A stretch of 64,000 nt of DNA from Candidatus Gastranaerophilales bacterium. GTDB lineage: Bacteria > Cyanobacteriota > Vampirovibrionia > Gastranaerophilales > Gastranaerophilaceae. The position numbers and the translations under genes are program-made. The notes under the pieces are model-generated. The model saw only the letters and a list, made by a program, of their open reading frames with translations. It was not told the origin of the DNA and did no database searches. The stretch is taken from the NCBI GenBank assembly GCA_944322615.1, contig CALUPH010000001.1, positions 174,345 through 238,344 of the forward strand, in the 5' to 3' direction. This document shows, piece by piece, positions 1-9,022 of the stretch (its first letter is position 1; every line of letters starts with the position of its first letter).

Positions 1-16
1 GTTCTCTCATTTTATT

Positions 17-1108
17 TTAGAATATATTTTCGCTTCCTGAGTATACACCTCTCATATAATGCATTAGTTCATTTGGTGTATCAGAATGTTCAAGTGCTAC
101 TTCTTTTGTAATTAATCCTTTTTTGTACAAGTCATATAACGAAATATTAAATGTTATCATATCGTTATAAGAACCTTTTTGAACTAATTTGTATATTTCT
201 TCAAGTTCATCTTTCAGAATAAAATCTTTAATTGTAGGAGTAGAATATAAAAGTTCTACTGCAGGTATTCTTCCTTTTCCGTTAGAATTTGGTAATAATT
301 TTTGAGATAAAGAACCTCTAAATACTTCTGCAAATTGGCTTCTTACTGCAGATCTTTCTGATGGCGGGAAGAAACTTAATATACGGTTTATTGTTTGTAT
401 TGCATTAAATGTGTGCAGGGTTGCGAATACCAAGTGACCTGTTTCTGCTGCGTGGAGGGCACTTTCTACCGTTTCCATGTCTCTTATTTCACCTATTAAT
501 ATAACATCAGGATCTTGTCTTAGGGCAAACTTTAAACCGTCAAGATAATTAGCTGTATCTATTCCTATTTGTCTTTGTGTGAATATTGATTTCTGACTTT
601 TATAAACATATTCAATAGGATCTTCAATCGTAACAATATGCTTTTTTTGTGTATTATTTATATGATTTAAAATTGAAGCAATAGTTGTAGATTTACCGCT
701 TCCTGCAACACCGGTTACAAGTACAATACCGTTTTCAAATGTTGAAAATTTCTCTATTGTTTTAGGTAATTTTAATTGTTCAAATGTTGGTATTTCATAC
801 GGTACTAAACGTACAGTCATGGAATGGTATCCAAATGACATTGCAAGGTTAACTCTGAAACGTGATACACCTTCCAGTTCATATGGAAAGTCAGAGTCAT
901 ATGAACGGAATATTTTATCTCGCATAGATATTGGTGCCATTTCATCAATTGCTTGCATCATATCTTCTTCGGTTACAGGTTCAAGTTTTGACTTTATTAT
1001 TTTACCGTCTATACGAAATGAAGGAACTTCACCTACAATGAAGTGAAGGTCAGATGCACCAAGTTCTTGTGCTTTTTCCAGTAGTGAATTTATTGTATAA
1101 TTACTCAT
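17..1108 (-). CDS. pilT: PilT-like type IV pilus retraction ATPase
   Basis: Cytoplasmic hexameric ATPase that powers pilus retraction (twitching motility) at the base of the type IV pilus. The 363-residue protein has the usual PilT length. Visible motifs are the Walker A GVAGSGKST (about 133-141), the Asp box IEDPIE (161-166), Walker B with DPDVILIGEIRD (199-210) and the His box with HLVFATLHT (225-233). The C-terminal AIRNLIRE motif of classical PilT is only loosely kept (TIKDFILKD), so a PilT paralogue is possible. The ATG is preceded by GGAG at 7 nt, and a TATAAT lies at 1140-1145. The gene stands alone and is divergent from smc. Its likely filament partners in the window are the prepilin-like fibre protein at 35.6-37.9 kb and the PilB-like protein at 45.7 kb. 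Confidence 0.93.
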   Translation of the reverse strand: MSNYTINSLLEKAQELGASDLHFIVGEVPSFRIDGKIIKSKLEPVTEEDMMQAIDEMAPISMRDKIFRSYDSDFPYELEGVSRFRVNLAMSFGYHSMTVRLVPYEIPTFEQLKLPKTIEKFSTFENGIVLVTGVAGSGKSTTIASILNHINNTQKKHIVTIEDPIEYVYKSQKSIFTQRQIGIDTANYLDGLKFALRQDPDVILIGEIRDMETVESALHAAETGHLVFATLHTFNAIQTINRILSFFPPSERSAVRSQFAEVFRGSLSQKLLPNSNGKGRIPAVELLYSTPTIKDFILKDELEEIYKLVQKGSYNDMITFNISLYDLYKKGLITKEVALEHSDTPNELMHYMRGVYSGSENIF

Positions 1109-1211
1109 CTAAATGCTCCAAAAATTACTATATGACAATATTATAGTACTTTTTTTAATTAATTAAAATAAGTTTACATTTACTATTATTTTTTAATATT
1201 ATTTAATGTTT

Positions 1212-1240
1212 TTGACTATTACGTGTATTTGTTGTGTAAT
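1212..1240 (+). promoter_or_regulatory. Sigma-70 type promoter of smc
   Basis: A -35 TTGACT (1212-1217) and a -10 TGTAAT (1235-1240) are separated by exactly 17 bp. This would start transcription near 1247, about 28 nt before the smc ATG. The short leader shows no clear Shine-Dalgarno. Confidence 0.5.
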
Positions 1241-1274
1241 TGAAAGTATCTAGATATGGGTACCATCAAAATTA

Positions 1275-4200
1275 ATGTATATAAAAGAATTACAAGTCGA
1301 CAACTTTAAATCTTTCGCAAACGATATTACCATTCCGTTCCTGAAAGGATTTACAACAATATCGGGTCCAAATGGTTCAGGTAAAAGTAATATCATTGAC
1401 AGTATTTTATTTGCTCTTGGTCTTGCAAGTGCCAGGAATCTTCGTACTGAACAACTTTCTGATTTTATTTCTACTCATACAAAAAAGAATGAAGCTTTTG
1501 TTAAAGTTGTTTTCGAACCTGAAAATAGTGAAGAAGAACCTATCACTGTTGCAAGAAAAATCAGAAAATCTTCTCAAGGGTTTAATAGTGTTTATTATTT
1601 AAATGACCAAGTTTCAACTTTAACTGAAATTCATACTCATCTGGAAAAATATAGAATAACTCCAAACAGTTATAACGTCATGATGCAAGGTGATGTTATG
1701 AGCATTACTAATTGTTCTACTGTTGAAAGACGTAAAATTATTGACGAAATTGCAGGTATTGCTGACTTCAACAGAAGAATTGATAAAGCGCAGGAAGAAC
1801 TTTTAACTGTTGAAGAAAGAGTTGAAAATGCAAATCTTATTTTGACAGAAATTGAATCTTCTATTGAACGATTAGCTCAAGAAAAAGAAACAGCTTTGAA
1901 ATATCAGAAATTGAAAACTGAAAAATTTCAATTAGAAAGTCAAATTACAACTGTTAAATATTTTGATATAAAAAGAAATTTGGAATTGGCTCATCAAAAT
2001 ATTTTAGAGTTCAATAAAAAGAAAAAAGAAGAAGAAGGTAACTTAAAAAAATTAGAAGATAATCTTTTAGAAATAAAGAAAAGATATTCTGAAATATCTG
2101 AATTGGTTAAAAATAATGGCGAAGCGGAACAAATAGAAACAAAAAAACAATTAGAAGAATTAAAAGGGCAAATCTCTCGTAAAAATTTGGCTATCAGTTC
2201 TGTTGAAAAAACTATTCACGATAATTTGAAAACAATTGAAAATTCTAAAAACGGTATTGAAAACCATAAAGAAAAAATTGAAAAAATTTCTTTAAAAATT
2301 GAAGAAAAGAAAGCTGAAATTGTTGAAATTGAGAATAATATAAAAATTCAAGAAGCTGAATTAACAAAAATTTTAGAAGAAGTTTCAGGTTTAAATAAAA
2401 ATGCTGATAAACAAATTGAAGAAAGAAACAATCTAAAAAAAGAACTTGAAAAATTAAAAGAAGAAGAATGGAATATAAAATCAGAAACAATTCCGTTAGA
2501 AACCGAACTTGCAACAACAAAAAAAGATGTTGAAAACGCAAAAAAATCATTAAATGAATTAACAAATTTCAAAGCTAATTTTAAAGATAATCAGGATAAA
2601 TTGCAGCTCCAAGTTGAAGAATTAACAAAAGAGCAGGCTGATTATAAATTGGCTCAGGAAAATGTTATGTATAATTTAGACAAAAATAAGAATGAAATGT
2701 CTGATTTATTGCATGACATACAAATGGCTCAAAGAAAAATTATTACAATAGAAGCTCAAAAAAGTGCATATGAAGAAGTAAATTTGGGAAGGGCAATAGA
2801 TTCTGTTTTAAAAGCCAAAATAAATGGAGTTCATGCTCCATTGTTACAGCTTGGAAGTGTTGATAAAGAATATTCAACGGCACTTGAAGTTGCAATGGGC
2901 GGCAGAATGAAGAATATTGTTGTTGATGATGAAGATGTTGCTCGTGTTTGTATTGATTATTTAAAATCATCAAGAGCGGGAAGCGCAACATTTTTGCCTT
3001 TAAACAGAATGAAGAAGGCTCCTTCAAGTTTAAGAATACCTAAAGAAAAGGGTGTTGTTGATTACGCAATAAATCTTATTGATTTTGATGACAGATATTT
3101 GGATGCATTCTTCTACGCACTTGGCGATACTTTGATTGTTGAAGATTATGACAGTGCAAAAAGGCTTATAGGTAAATATAGATTAGTTACATTAGATGGA
3201 AGTTTATTTGAAAAATCAGGTGCAATAACGGGTGGTGACAGACGTGATACCGGTTTAAAATTCAGCCAAAATCAGGATGAAGAGTTGAATAAATATAAAA
3301 CCCGTTTCGCTGAACTTCAAAAACAATATTCTTCGCTTGAAAATACAAGAAAAGAACTTGAAGCAAAACAAGAAAAAATCAGACAAAATTATTCTAATAC
3401 GATGACTGCATTAAATAGTGCAAAAATTGAATTGAATAATTTAAATAATAATTCTAAAAATAATGAAGACAAAATAGAAGAATATAAAAATATTATTAAA
3501 GAGAATGAACCTAAGATACAAAATATAGAAAAGAAACTTGAAAAATATGAAGAAAAGTTAGTTGATTTAAATGATAAAATGCTTGTTCTTCAAGATAAAA
3601 TTGCAGAAATTGAAAGTAAAATGACAGAAGGTGAACTCAAGAAACTTAAAGAGATGACTGCTGCAATTGAAAATCAAATAAAAGACTACCAAAATAAAAT
3701 TTTAAAATGTAATAACGAAATTAATGAAGCAAATAGAGATATTGATTTCAATAAAGAATTAATTAAAGCAAAAGAAGAACAAATTCAAAGACTAATAAAA
3801 GATAATGAAACAGCAGCTCAAGATAAGATTAAGTTTGCTGAAGAGATTAAAGAAATTGAAGTAAAAGCTTTAGAATTAGAAGAAAAAATAAAATCTTTAG
3901 GTGAAAAACTTCTTCAACTTCAAAAGCAAAGAGATTTGGTACAAGAAGAACTTCTTAGTGCAGAAACTCAAAAAAATAAAATTACTAATGAAATTGAAAG
4001 AATAGGTGAGCAAGTTGAAGCATTCAAAGCAAGAAGAAGAGAACTTGAACCTCAACTTGAAGAAATAAGAACAGAACTGAAAGCTAATGAAGTTGATATT
4101 AACGCATTGGTTCCTACAGAAATTTCTACAGAAGAAATAACAACCAAAATTCAACGTTTACAAAAGAGAATGGAAGAAATGGAACCAGTCAATATGCTTG

Positions 4201-4772
4201 CTATTCAAGCATATGATGAAGTTAAGGCAAGACAAGAAGAGAAAAAAGAACAAATAGCTGTTTTAACGAATGAACGTAAACAAATTCTTGAAAAAATGAA
4301 CGGATATGAACAAATTAAAAAAGAAACGTTCATGAAAACATACAATAATATTAATGAAAATTTCAAAGATATATTTGCCAGATTATCTGAAGGTGAAGGA
4401 ACTTTGATGTTAGAAAATCCTGAAAATCCTTTTGAAGGTGGTTTAACAATTGAAGCTCAACCTAGAGATAAGAAAAAGCAAAAACTCGGAGCTATGTCAG
4501 GTGGTGAAAAATCATTAACAGCATTAGCATTAGTTTTTGCTATTCAAAAATATCTTCCGGCACCATTCTATGCATTAGATGAAGTTGATGCTAATTTGGA
4601 CGGTATAAATGTAGAACGTTTAGCCGATATTATTCAACAACAGGCAAAAAATACGCAATTTATAGTAGTTAGTCACAGAAAACCTATGATAGAATCAGCT
4701 AATAGAACAATAGGTGTGACTCAAAAAGAACATGGTAAAACCCGAGTAACAGGGGTTAAATTTAGGGACTAA
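1275..4772 (+). CDS. smc: Chromosome segregation protein SMC
   Basis: Structural ATPase of the bacterial condensin that folds and segregates chromosomes. It has 1165 residues, normal for SMC. The N-terminal head carries Walker A GPNGSGKSN (31-39). Long coiled coils rich in Glu, Lys and Asn flank a hinge at about 500-660. The C-terminal head has the signature LGAMSGGEKSLTALAL and a Walker B region reading YALDEVDANLD. The first gene of a plus-strand run, it is followed 4 nt later by scpA and then scpB, the two other condensin subunits, so the whole complex is encoded together. The ATG start has no obvious Shine-Dalgarno, but the ABC-type N-terminus (MYIKELQVDNFKSF) begins exactly there. Confidence 0.97.
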   Translation: MYIKELQVDNFKSFANDITIPFLKGFTTISGPNGSGKSNIIDSILFALGLASARNLRTEQLSDFISTHTKKNEAFVKVVFEPENSEEEPITVARKIRKSSQGFNSVYYLNDQVSTLTEIHTHLEKYRITPNSYNVMMQGDVMSITNCSTVERRKIIDEIAGIADFNRRIDKAQEELLTVEERVENANLILTEIESSIERLAQEKETALKYQKLKTEKFQLESQITTVKYFDIKRNLELAHQNILEFNKKKKEEEGNLKKLEDNLLEIKKRYSEISELVKNNGEAEQIETKKQLEELKGQISRKNLAISSVEKTIHDNLKTIENSKNGIENHKEKIEKISLKIEEKKAEIVEIENNIKIQEAELTKILEEVSGLNKNADKQIEERNNLKKELEKLKEEEWNIKSETIPLETELATTKKDVENAKKSLNELTNFKANFKDNQDKLQLQVEELTKEQADYKLAQENVMYNLDKNKNEMSDLLHDIQMAQRKIITIEAQKSAYEEVNLGRAIDSVLKAKINGVHAPLLQLGSVDKEYSTALEVAMGGRMKNIVVDDEDVARVCIDYLKSSRAGSATFLPLNRMKKAPSSLRIPKEKGVVDYAINLIDFDDRYLDAFFYALGDTLIVEDYDSAKRLIGKYRLVTLDGSLFEKSGAITGGDRRDTGLKFSQNQDEELNKYKTRFAELQKQYSSLENTRKELEAKQEKIRQNYSNTMTALNSAKIELNNLNNNSKNNEDKIEEYKNIIKENEPKIQNIEKKLEKYEEKLVDLNDKMLVLQDKIAEIESKMTEGELKKLKEMTAAIENQIKDYQNKILKCNNEINEANRDIDFNKELIKAKEEQIQRLIKDNETAAQDKIKFAEEIKEIEVKALELEEKIKSLGEKLLQLQKQRDLVQEELLSAETQKNKITNEIERIGEQVEAFKARRRELEPQLEEIRTELKANEVDINALVPTEISTEEITTKIQRLQKRMEEMEPVNMLAIQAYDEVKARQEEKKEQIAVLTNERKQILEKMNGYEQIKKETFMKTYNNINENFKDIFARLSEGEGTLMLENPENPFEGGLTIEAQPRDKKKQKLGAMSGGEKSLTALALVFAIQKYLPAPFYALDEVDANLDGINVERLADIIQQQAKNTQFIVVSHRKPMIESANRTIGVTQKEHGKTRVTGVKFRD

Positions 4773-4776
4773 GTGA

Positions 4777-5652
4777 ATGTTAAATCCAAAGGATACAGAT
4801 AATTTTTATATGCAGACTACTACTGAATCTTATACAAAAGATTTAGGTTTTAGTCCTGATTCTATTTTAGATTCTCCGTCTGATGAATTGGATGGTATAG
4901 AAGTTTTGGTTCAAATGGCAAAACAAGGGAAAATAGACCCTTGGAATATTGATATTGCTGATATTGCAGATAAATATATGCTTCATATAGCAGAAAGTAA
5001 GTCTAATAATTTAAGAGTTACGGGTAGAGCTTTATTTTTCCTTGCTGTTTTATTGAAATTAAAATCAAATATTCTTGTAGGAATTGATCCAATGCAATTT
5101 GAAGTGCAGGAGGATATAAATCCTGAGTATGATGATACTGATGATTCAAGATTTTCTGATGATTTGTATTATCAAGACTATTATCCTGATAATGTTATTC
5201 CAATAGAAGATATTATTCAAAGAAGAACAAGTGTTAAATTAAACAGAAACAGAATAGTTACATTAAAAGATTTAATAAGACAATTAGAATTTTATGAGCA
5301 GCTTGATAAAAAGCAAGCAGTAAAAAATTCTTTAGAAAGAGCAAAAAGAAGAGTCAGAAATTATGCAAATATGTCTGCTGATGACATAATTAATTTGGCA
5401 CATGAAGAATATATTGAAAATAGTGTAAAAATACTTCATGAAAATCTAATAAAGATTTTCGAGAAAGAAGAAAAAGTTGAATTAAATACATTAACACTGT
5501 TAGGGTTAGATAAGATTTCTGCTTATATTGCATTGTTGTTTTTAACTGCAGAGAGTGATTTTGATTTAGAACAGGAAGAATTTTACTCTGATTTATATGT
5601 AGTAAAAGGACAAGCTCCAACAGTGAATGTTGAAGAAAAACAAACGGCATAG
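4777..5652 (+). CDS. scpA: Segregation and condensation protein A (kleisin)
   Basis: Kleisin subunit that bridges the SMC heads and binds ScpB. The typical ScpA core starts near residue 37 with FDG-like sequence (ELDGIEVLVQMAKQGKIDPW), followed by a helical region with IADKYM and RALFFLAVLLKLKS. An acidic linker (about 108-150) and a winged-helix-like C-terminus end the protein. Its 291 residues are slightly above the usual 240-270 because of about 36 extra N-terminal residues. It sits 4 nt after smc and 9 nt before scpB, consistent with one operon and co-translation. Confidence 0.92.
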   Translation: MLNPKDTDNFYMQTTTESYTKDLGFSPDSILDSPSDELDGIEVLVQMAKQGKIDPWNIDIADIADKYMLHIAESKSNNLRVTGRALFFLAVLLKLKSNILVGIDPMQFEVQEDINPEYDDTDDSRFSDDLYYQDYYPDNVIPIEDIIQRRTSVKLNRNRIVTLKDLIRQLEFYEQLDKKQAVKNSLERAKRRVRNYANMSADDIINLAHEEYIENSVKILHENLIKIFEKEEKVELNTLTLLGLDKISAYIALLFLTAESDFDLEQEEFYSDLYVVKGQAPTVNVEEKQTA

Positions 5653-5661
5653 GCGGTTATT

Positions 5662-6180
5662 ATGGATTTAAAATCAAGAATTGAAGCTGTATTATTCGTA
5701 ACAGGCAGGGCTGTTCAATTAGATGAGATAGCTAAAATTTTAGATGTAGAAGAACAAGAAATTGAAGATGCTATGCTTTCATTAATAGTAGATTATTCTT
5801 CCCGAGACGGAGCTTTAGAAATTGATGATGAGAACGGATATATAATACAAGTAAAAGACGAATATATGGATATAGTTGAAAAACTTTGTCCGATTGATAT
5901 TTCTAATGCCGTACTTAAAACTTTAACCGTAATAGCTTTGAAAGAACCTATAAGACAAGCAGAACTAAAGGAATTAAGAGGTTCAACAGCCTATGAGCAT
6001 GTTACGGAACTCGTAGAAAAAGGACTTATAAGTAGAAAACGTGATAAGAATGGTCGTTCTTATAATTTAAAAACTACTCCAAAGTTTGCCGAATATTTTA
6101 AATTAAAAGGTAATTCTGAAATTCTTTCAAAAATGGATACTAACAGATTATCTGAATTATTGGAGCTGAATAAGCAATAA
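5662..6180 (+). CDS. scpB: Segregation and condensation protein B
   Basis: Winged-helix partner of ScpA in the SMC complex. The N-terminus MDLKSRIEAVLFVTGRAVQLDEIAK is classic ScpB, and IALKEPIRQAELKELRGS matches the second winged helix (family form: KQPITRAEIEEIRGV). At 172 residues it is near the short end of the family. It lies 9 nt after scpA and 14 nt before the protease gene, and the next gene has its own GAGAAGGAGA ribosome site. Confidence 0.93.
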   Translation: MDLKSRIEAVLFVTGRAVQLDEIAKILDVEEQEIEDAMLSLIVDYSSRDGALEIDDENGYIIQVKDEYMDIVEKLCPIDISNAVLKTLTVIALKEPIRQAELKELRGSTAYEHVTELVEKGLISRKRDKNGRSYNLKTTPKFAEYFKLKGNSEILSKMDTNRLSELLELNKQ

Positions 6181-6194
6181 GAGAAGGAGAATAT

Positions 6195-7721
6195 ATGAAG
6201 TCTACGAAAGGGAAACCTGAGCAAAACAAAAGTATGAAAACATCTTTAATTGTTTTTGGTGTTGTTATACTTTTAGTTTTGGGGATTTATTTTTATGTTA
6301 AAGATTTAATGCCTAATCAGATGTTAAATCAAGGTAAAAAATACATGGAAGTCGGTCAATACGATAAAGCATTAAAAATGTTTAAAATTGTTGCCGATGT
6401 TAAGCCATATGATTCTGAACCTGTTTATTATCAAGCTCTTGCTATTTCTAAATTGCCTCCTACATTTGAAAATCAAAAGCAATTATATGAAATAGCACAA
6501 TTAGAAGACTGTGATGAAGCAAGTCAATTAGCTGAAACTATTTTAATGAATATGCGTAAGCAAATTGATACTCAGGTCGGTTCAAATTACATTGATAATG
6601 TTTTATATGAAGATACACTTATTAGATGGAATATATCGAAGCCTATTACGTATTCAATATTTATAGATTCAGCAGTTCCGATAGAAAATATTGAAGCAGT
6701 TAAAAAGGCATTTTTTGATTGGCAAGCACTAACCAATGGTGTAATTACATTTAAAGAAACTCCCGGAAGCAAAAATGCTGATATTGTTGTTAATTTTATG
6801 AATGATATATCTTTAAAGGATACATATGAACCAAACAGAGTTGGAAAAGTTGTTCCTTTAATTAATAATGAACAACTTCAAAAAATGAACATATATTTTA
6901 GAAAATATAATCCTAAAGGTGAAAGTTATCCTTCAGATTTGTTTTATACAGTTGCTTTACATGAAATCGGGCATGCTTTAGGGCTTGGCGGTCATAGTGC
7001 CGATAATAATGATATTATGTTTTATACCGGCGATTATATTGATGAAACGACTGTTCCAAAGACTATAACAAAAAGAGATATGAATACTCTTAATTTGTTA
7101 TATAGAATGGTTCCCGATATAATTGATAAACCTCTTAACCCAAACGAATATAGTAATTTGTTTTATCATGAAATACTAACTACATATCCTGGTGAAAACT
7201 TTGAAATTGAAACAAAAAGGTTATTAGCTCAACTGCAAAAAGATAGAAAAAATATTATTGTTTGGGTAGATTTGGCTATTAACTACGCATTTAAAAAACA
7301 ATATGCGCGTTCAAATTATATACTTTATAATGTACTTCCTTTAGTTGCAACTGATGTACAAAATCAACATGTAATTTTATATAATTTAGCAGTTAACTAT
7401 TATAAAATGAAAGATTATTCAAATTCTTCCAAATTTCTTTCTATGGCTGAAAATTTGAAATCTGATTTAGATACTCAAATTTTAGGAACTTTCTTAGATG
7501 TTAGATTTGGCAGATTAGATTTGGCCAAAAAGAAATTAAAAATATTAATAGATCAATATCCGGATAATATAGAAGTGGCTCTTAAACTTGCAGAAGTTTA
7601 TCATATTCAAAAAGACAGAAAGATGGAAAAGGAAGTAATTGATAATTTAATTAAGCGAAATCCTAAAGCTGTAAGAGACAGAAGAGTGCTCAAGTACCAC
7701 GCTAAAAATAATAAATATTAG
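6195..7721 (+). CDS. Membrane-anchored TPR protein with matrixin-like zinc protease domain
   Basis: A probable signal anchor lies at about residues 15-35. TPR-like helices follow at 45-120, then a metzincin-like domain. The zinc site reads HEIGHALGLGGHS (256-268), with His256, Glu257, His260 and the third ligand His267, and a possible Met-turn follows at DIMFY (273-277). The spacing to the third His is one residue longer than in the standard HExxHxxGxxH. More TPR-like repeats occupy the C-terminal 170 residues. The protein is probably exported and faces the periplasm or cell surface. It follows scpB by 14 nt with a good Shine-Dalgarno and may be co-transcribed with the condensin genes, although its substrate cannot be read from the sequence. 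Confidence 0.75.
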   Translation: MKSTKGKPEQNKSMKTSLIVFGVVILLVLGIYFYVKDLMPNQMLNQGKKYMEVGQYDKALKMFKIVADVKPYDSEPVYYQALAISKLPPTFENQKQLYEIAQLEDCDEASQLAETILMNMRKQIDTQVGSNYIDNVLYEDTLIRWNISKPITYSIFIDSAVPIENIEAVKKAFFDWQALTNGVITFKETPGSKNADIVVNFMNDISLKDTYEPNRVGKVVPLINNEQLQKMNIYFRKYNPKGESYPSDLFYTVALHEIGHALGLGGHSADNNDIMFYTGDYIDETTVPKTITKRDMNTLNLLYRMVPDIIDKPLNPNEYSNLFYHEILTTYPGENFEIETKRLLAQLQKDRKNIIVWVDLAINYAFKKQYARSNYILYNVLPLVATDVQNQHVILYNLAVNYYKMKDYSNSSKFLSMAENLKSDLDTQILGTFLDVRFGRLDLAKKKLKILIDQYPDNIEVALKLAEVYHIQKDRKMEKEVIDNLIKRNPKAVRDRRVLKYHAKNNKY

Positions 7722-9022
7722 AAATTAGCAATTAAATCATATTCAACAGCTCCTGTTATTTTTACGGTGATTATATCACCCGGTGTAACAGGAGTTTTTG
7801 TATTAATAAATACTAATCCATCTACCTCGGGAGCATCTTTATATGTTCTTCCTACAACAATACCATCTGAATTAATTGCTTCTATTATGCAATCAATTTT
7901 TTTACCGATTAGCTTATTATTTATTTCTTTGGATACTTGTTGCTGTAATTCCATTAATTGTTTTTTTCTTTGTTTTTTTATTTTAGATGGAATTTGCGGT
8001 TTTAGTTTATATGCTTTTGTATTTTTTTCTCGTGAAAATTCAAAAATTCCAAGTTTTTCTATTTTCATTTCTTTTATGAAATTATATAGTTCTTGGAAAT
8101 CTTCTTCTGTTTCTCCGGGGTAGCCTACAATGAATGTAGTTCTTATAGCAACAGATGGAATTAATTTTCGTATTTTTTTTATTAATTTTTTATTATCTAT
8201 AACAGGTCTATTCATTGCTTCAAGCATGTTTTTACTTACATGTTGAAGCGGAATATCAATGTATTTAACAACTTTATCCAGTTTGTTAATAGTTTCTAAA
8301 AATTCATCTGTTATAAATGAAGGATATGTGTACATAATACGTATCCAACTCAATTCTTCTATTTTATTTAGTTCAATTAACAGTTCTTTTAAAGATGGTT
8401 TTCCATATATATCTTTACCGTAGCTGGTTGTATCTTGTGCAATTAAAACTATTTCATTTACGCCTTTTTGAGCAAGTTCTTTTGCTTCTTTAACAATATT
8501 TTCTATTTTTCTTGATTTATATGGACCTCTTAATTGCGGAATTATACAGTATCCGCAATTAAAGTTGCAGCCTTCAGCTATTTTGATATATGAACTTGCA
8601 CCCATTGTAATTTGTTGACGTTTTACATCTTCGGGGTAGTTATATTCAGGATTTTCATTTACTTCATATCTTGTTTTTTTGTCTTTTGTAATTTTTTTTA
8701 TTACATCAACAATTTTATCTATATCCGATGTTCCTAAAAAAGCTAATGCTTCAGGAATTAATTCTTGTAATTCTTTTTTATGTTTTTGAGGCAGACAGCC
8801 TGTTATAACTATTTTTTTGCCTGCGTTTATCATATCAAATATTGATTTTACAGATTCTTTTTCCGCATCATTTATGAATGAACATGTATTAATAATTACA
8901 ATATCTGCTTTTGTTTCATCAAGAGTTATTTTATATCCATTTTGGATTAATTTCCCAAGCATTAGTTCAGAATCAACTAAATTTTTTGCACACCCGTGAT
9001 TTATTAAAGCAATCTGTCTCAT
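7718..9022 (-). CDS. rimO: Ribosomal protein S12 methylthiotransferase RimO
   Basis: Radical SAM enzyme that adds a methylthio group to an Asp of ribosomal protein S12. The N-terminal MTTase domain has its three cluster cysteines at C11, C47 and C76. The radical SAM motif CNFNCGYC (152-159) is followed by IIPQLRGPYKSR, typical of RimO/MiaB, and a TRAM RNA-binding domain ends the protein. MiaB was considered, but the NHGCAKNLVDSE start and the 434-residue length fit RimO better. The start codon overlaps the stop of the upstream glycosyltransferase gene by one base. The 3' end overlaps the convergent protease gene by 4 nt. Confidence 0.93.
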   Translation of the reverse strand: MRQIALINHGCAKNLVDSELMLGKLIQNGYKITLDETKADIVIINTCSFINDAEKESVKSIFDMINAGKKIVITGCLPQKHKKELQELIPEALAFLGTSDIDKIVDVIKKITKDKKTRYEVNENPEYNYPEDVKRQQITMGASSYIKIAEGCNFNCGYCIIPQLRGPYKSRKIENIVKEAKELAQKGVNEIVLIAQDTTSYGKDIYGKPSLKELLIELNKIEELSWIRIMYTYPSFITDEFLETINKLDKVVKYIDIPLQHVSKNMLEAMNRPVIDNKKLIKKIRKLIPSVAIRTTFIVGYPGETEEDFQELYNFIKEMKIEKLGIFEFSREKNTKAYKLKPQIPSKIKKQRKKQLMELQQQVSKEINNKLIGKKIDCIIEAINSDGIVVGRTYKDAPEVDGLVFINTKTPVTPGDIITVKITGAVEYDLIANF

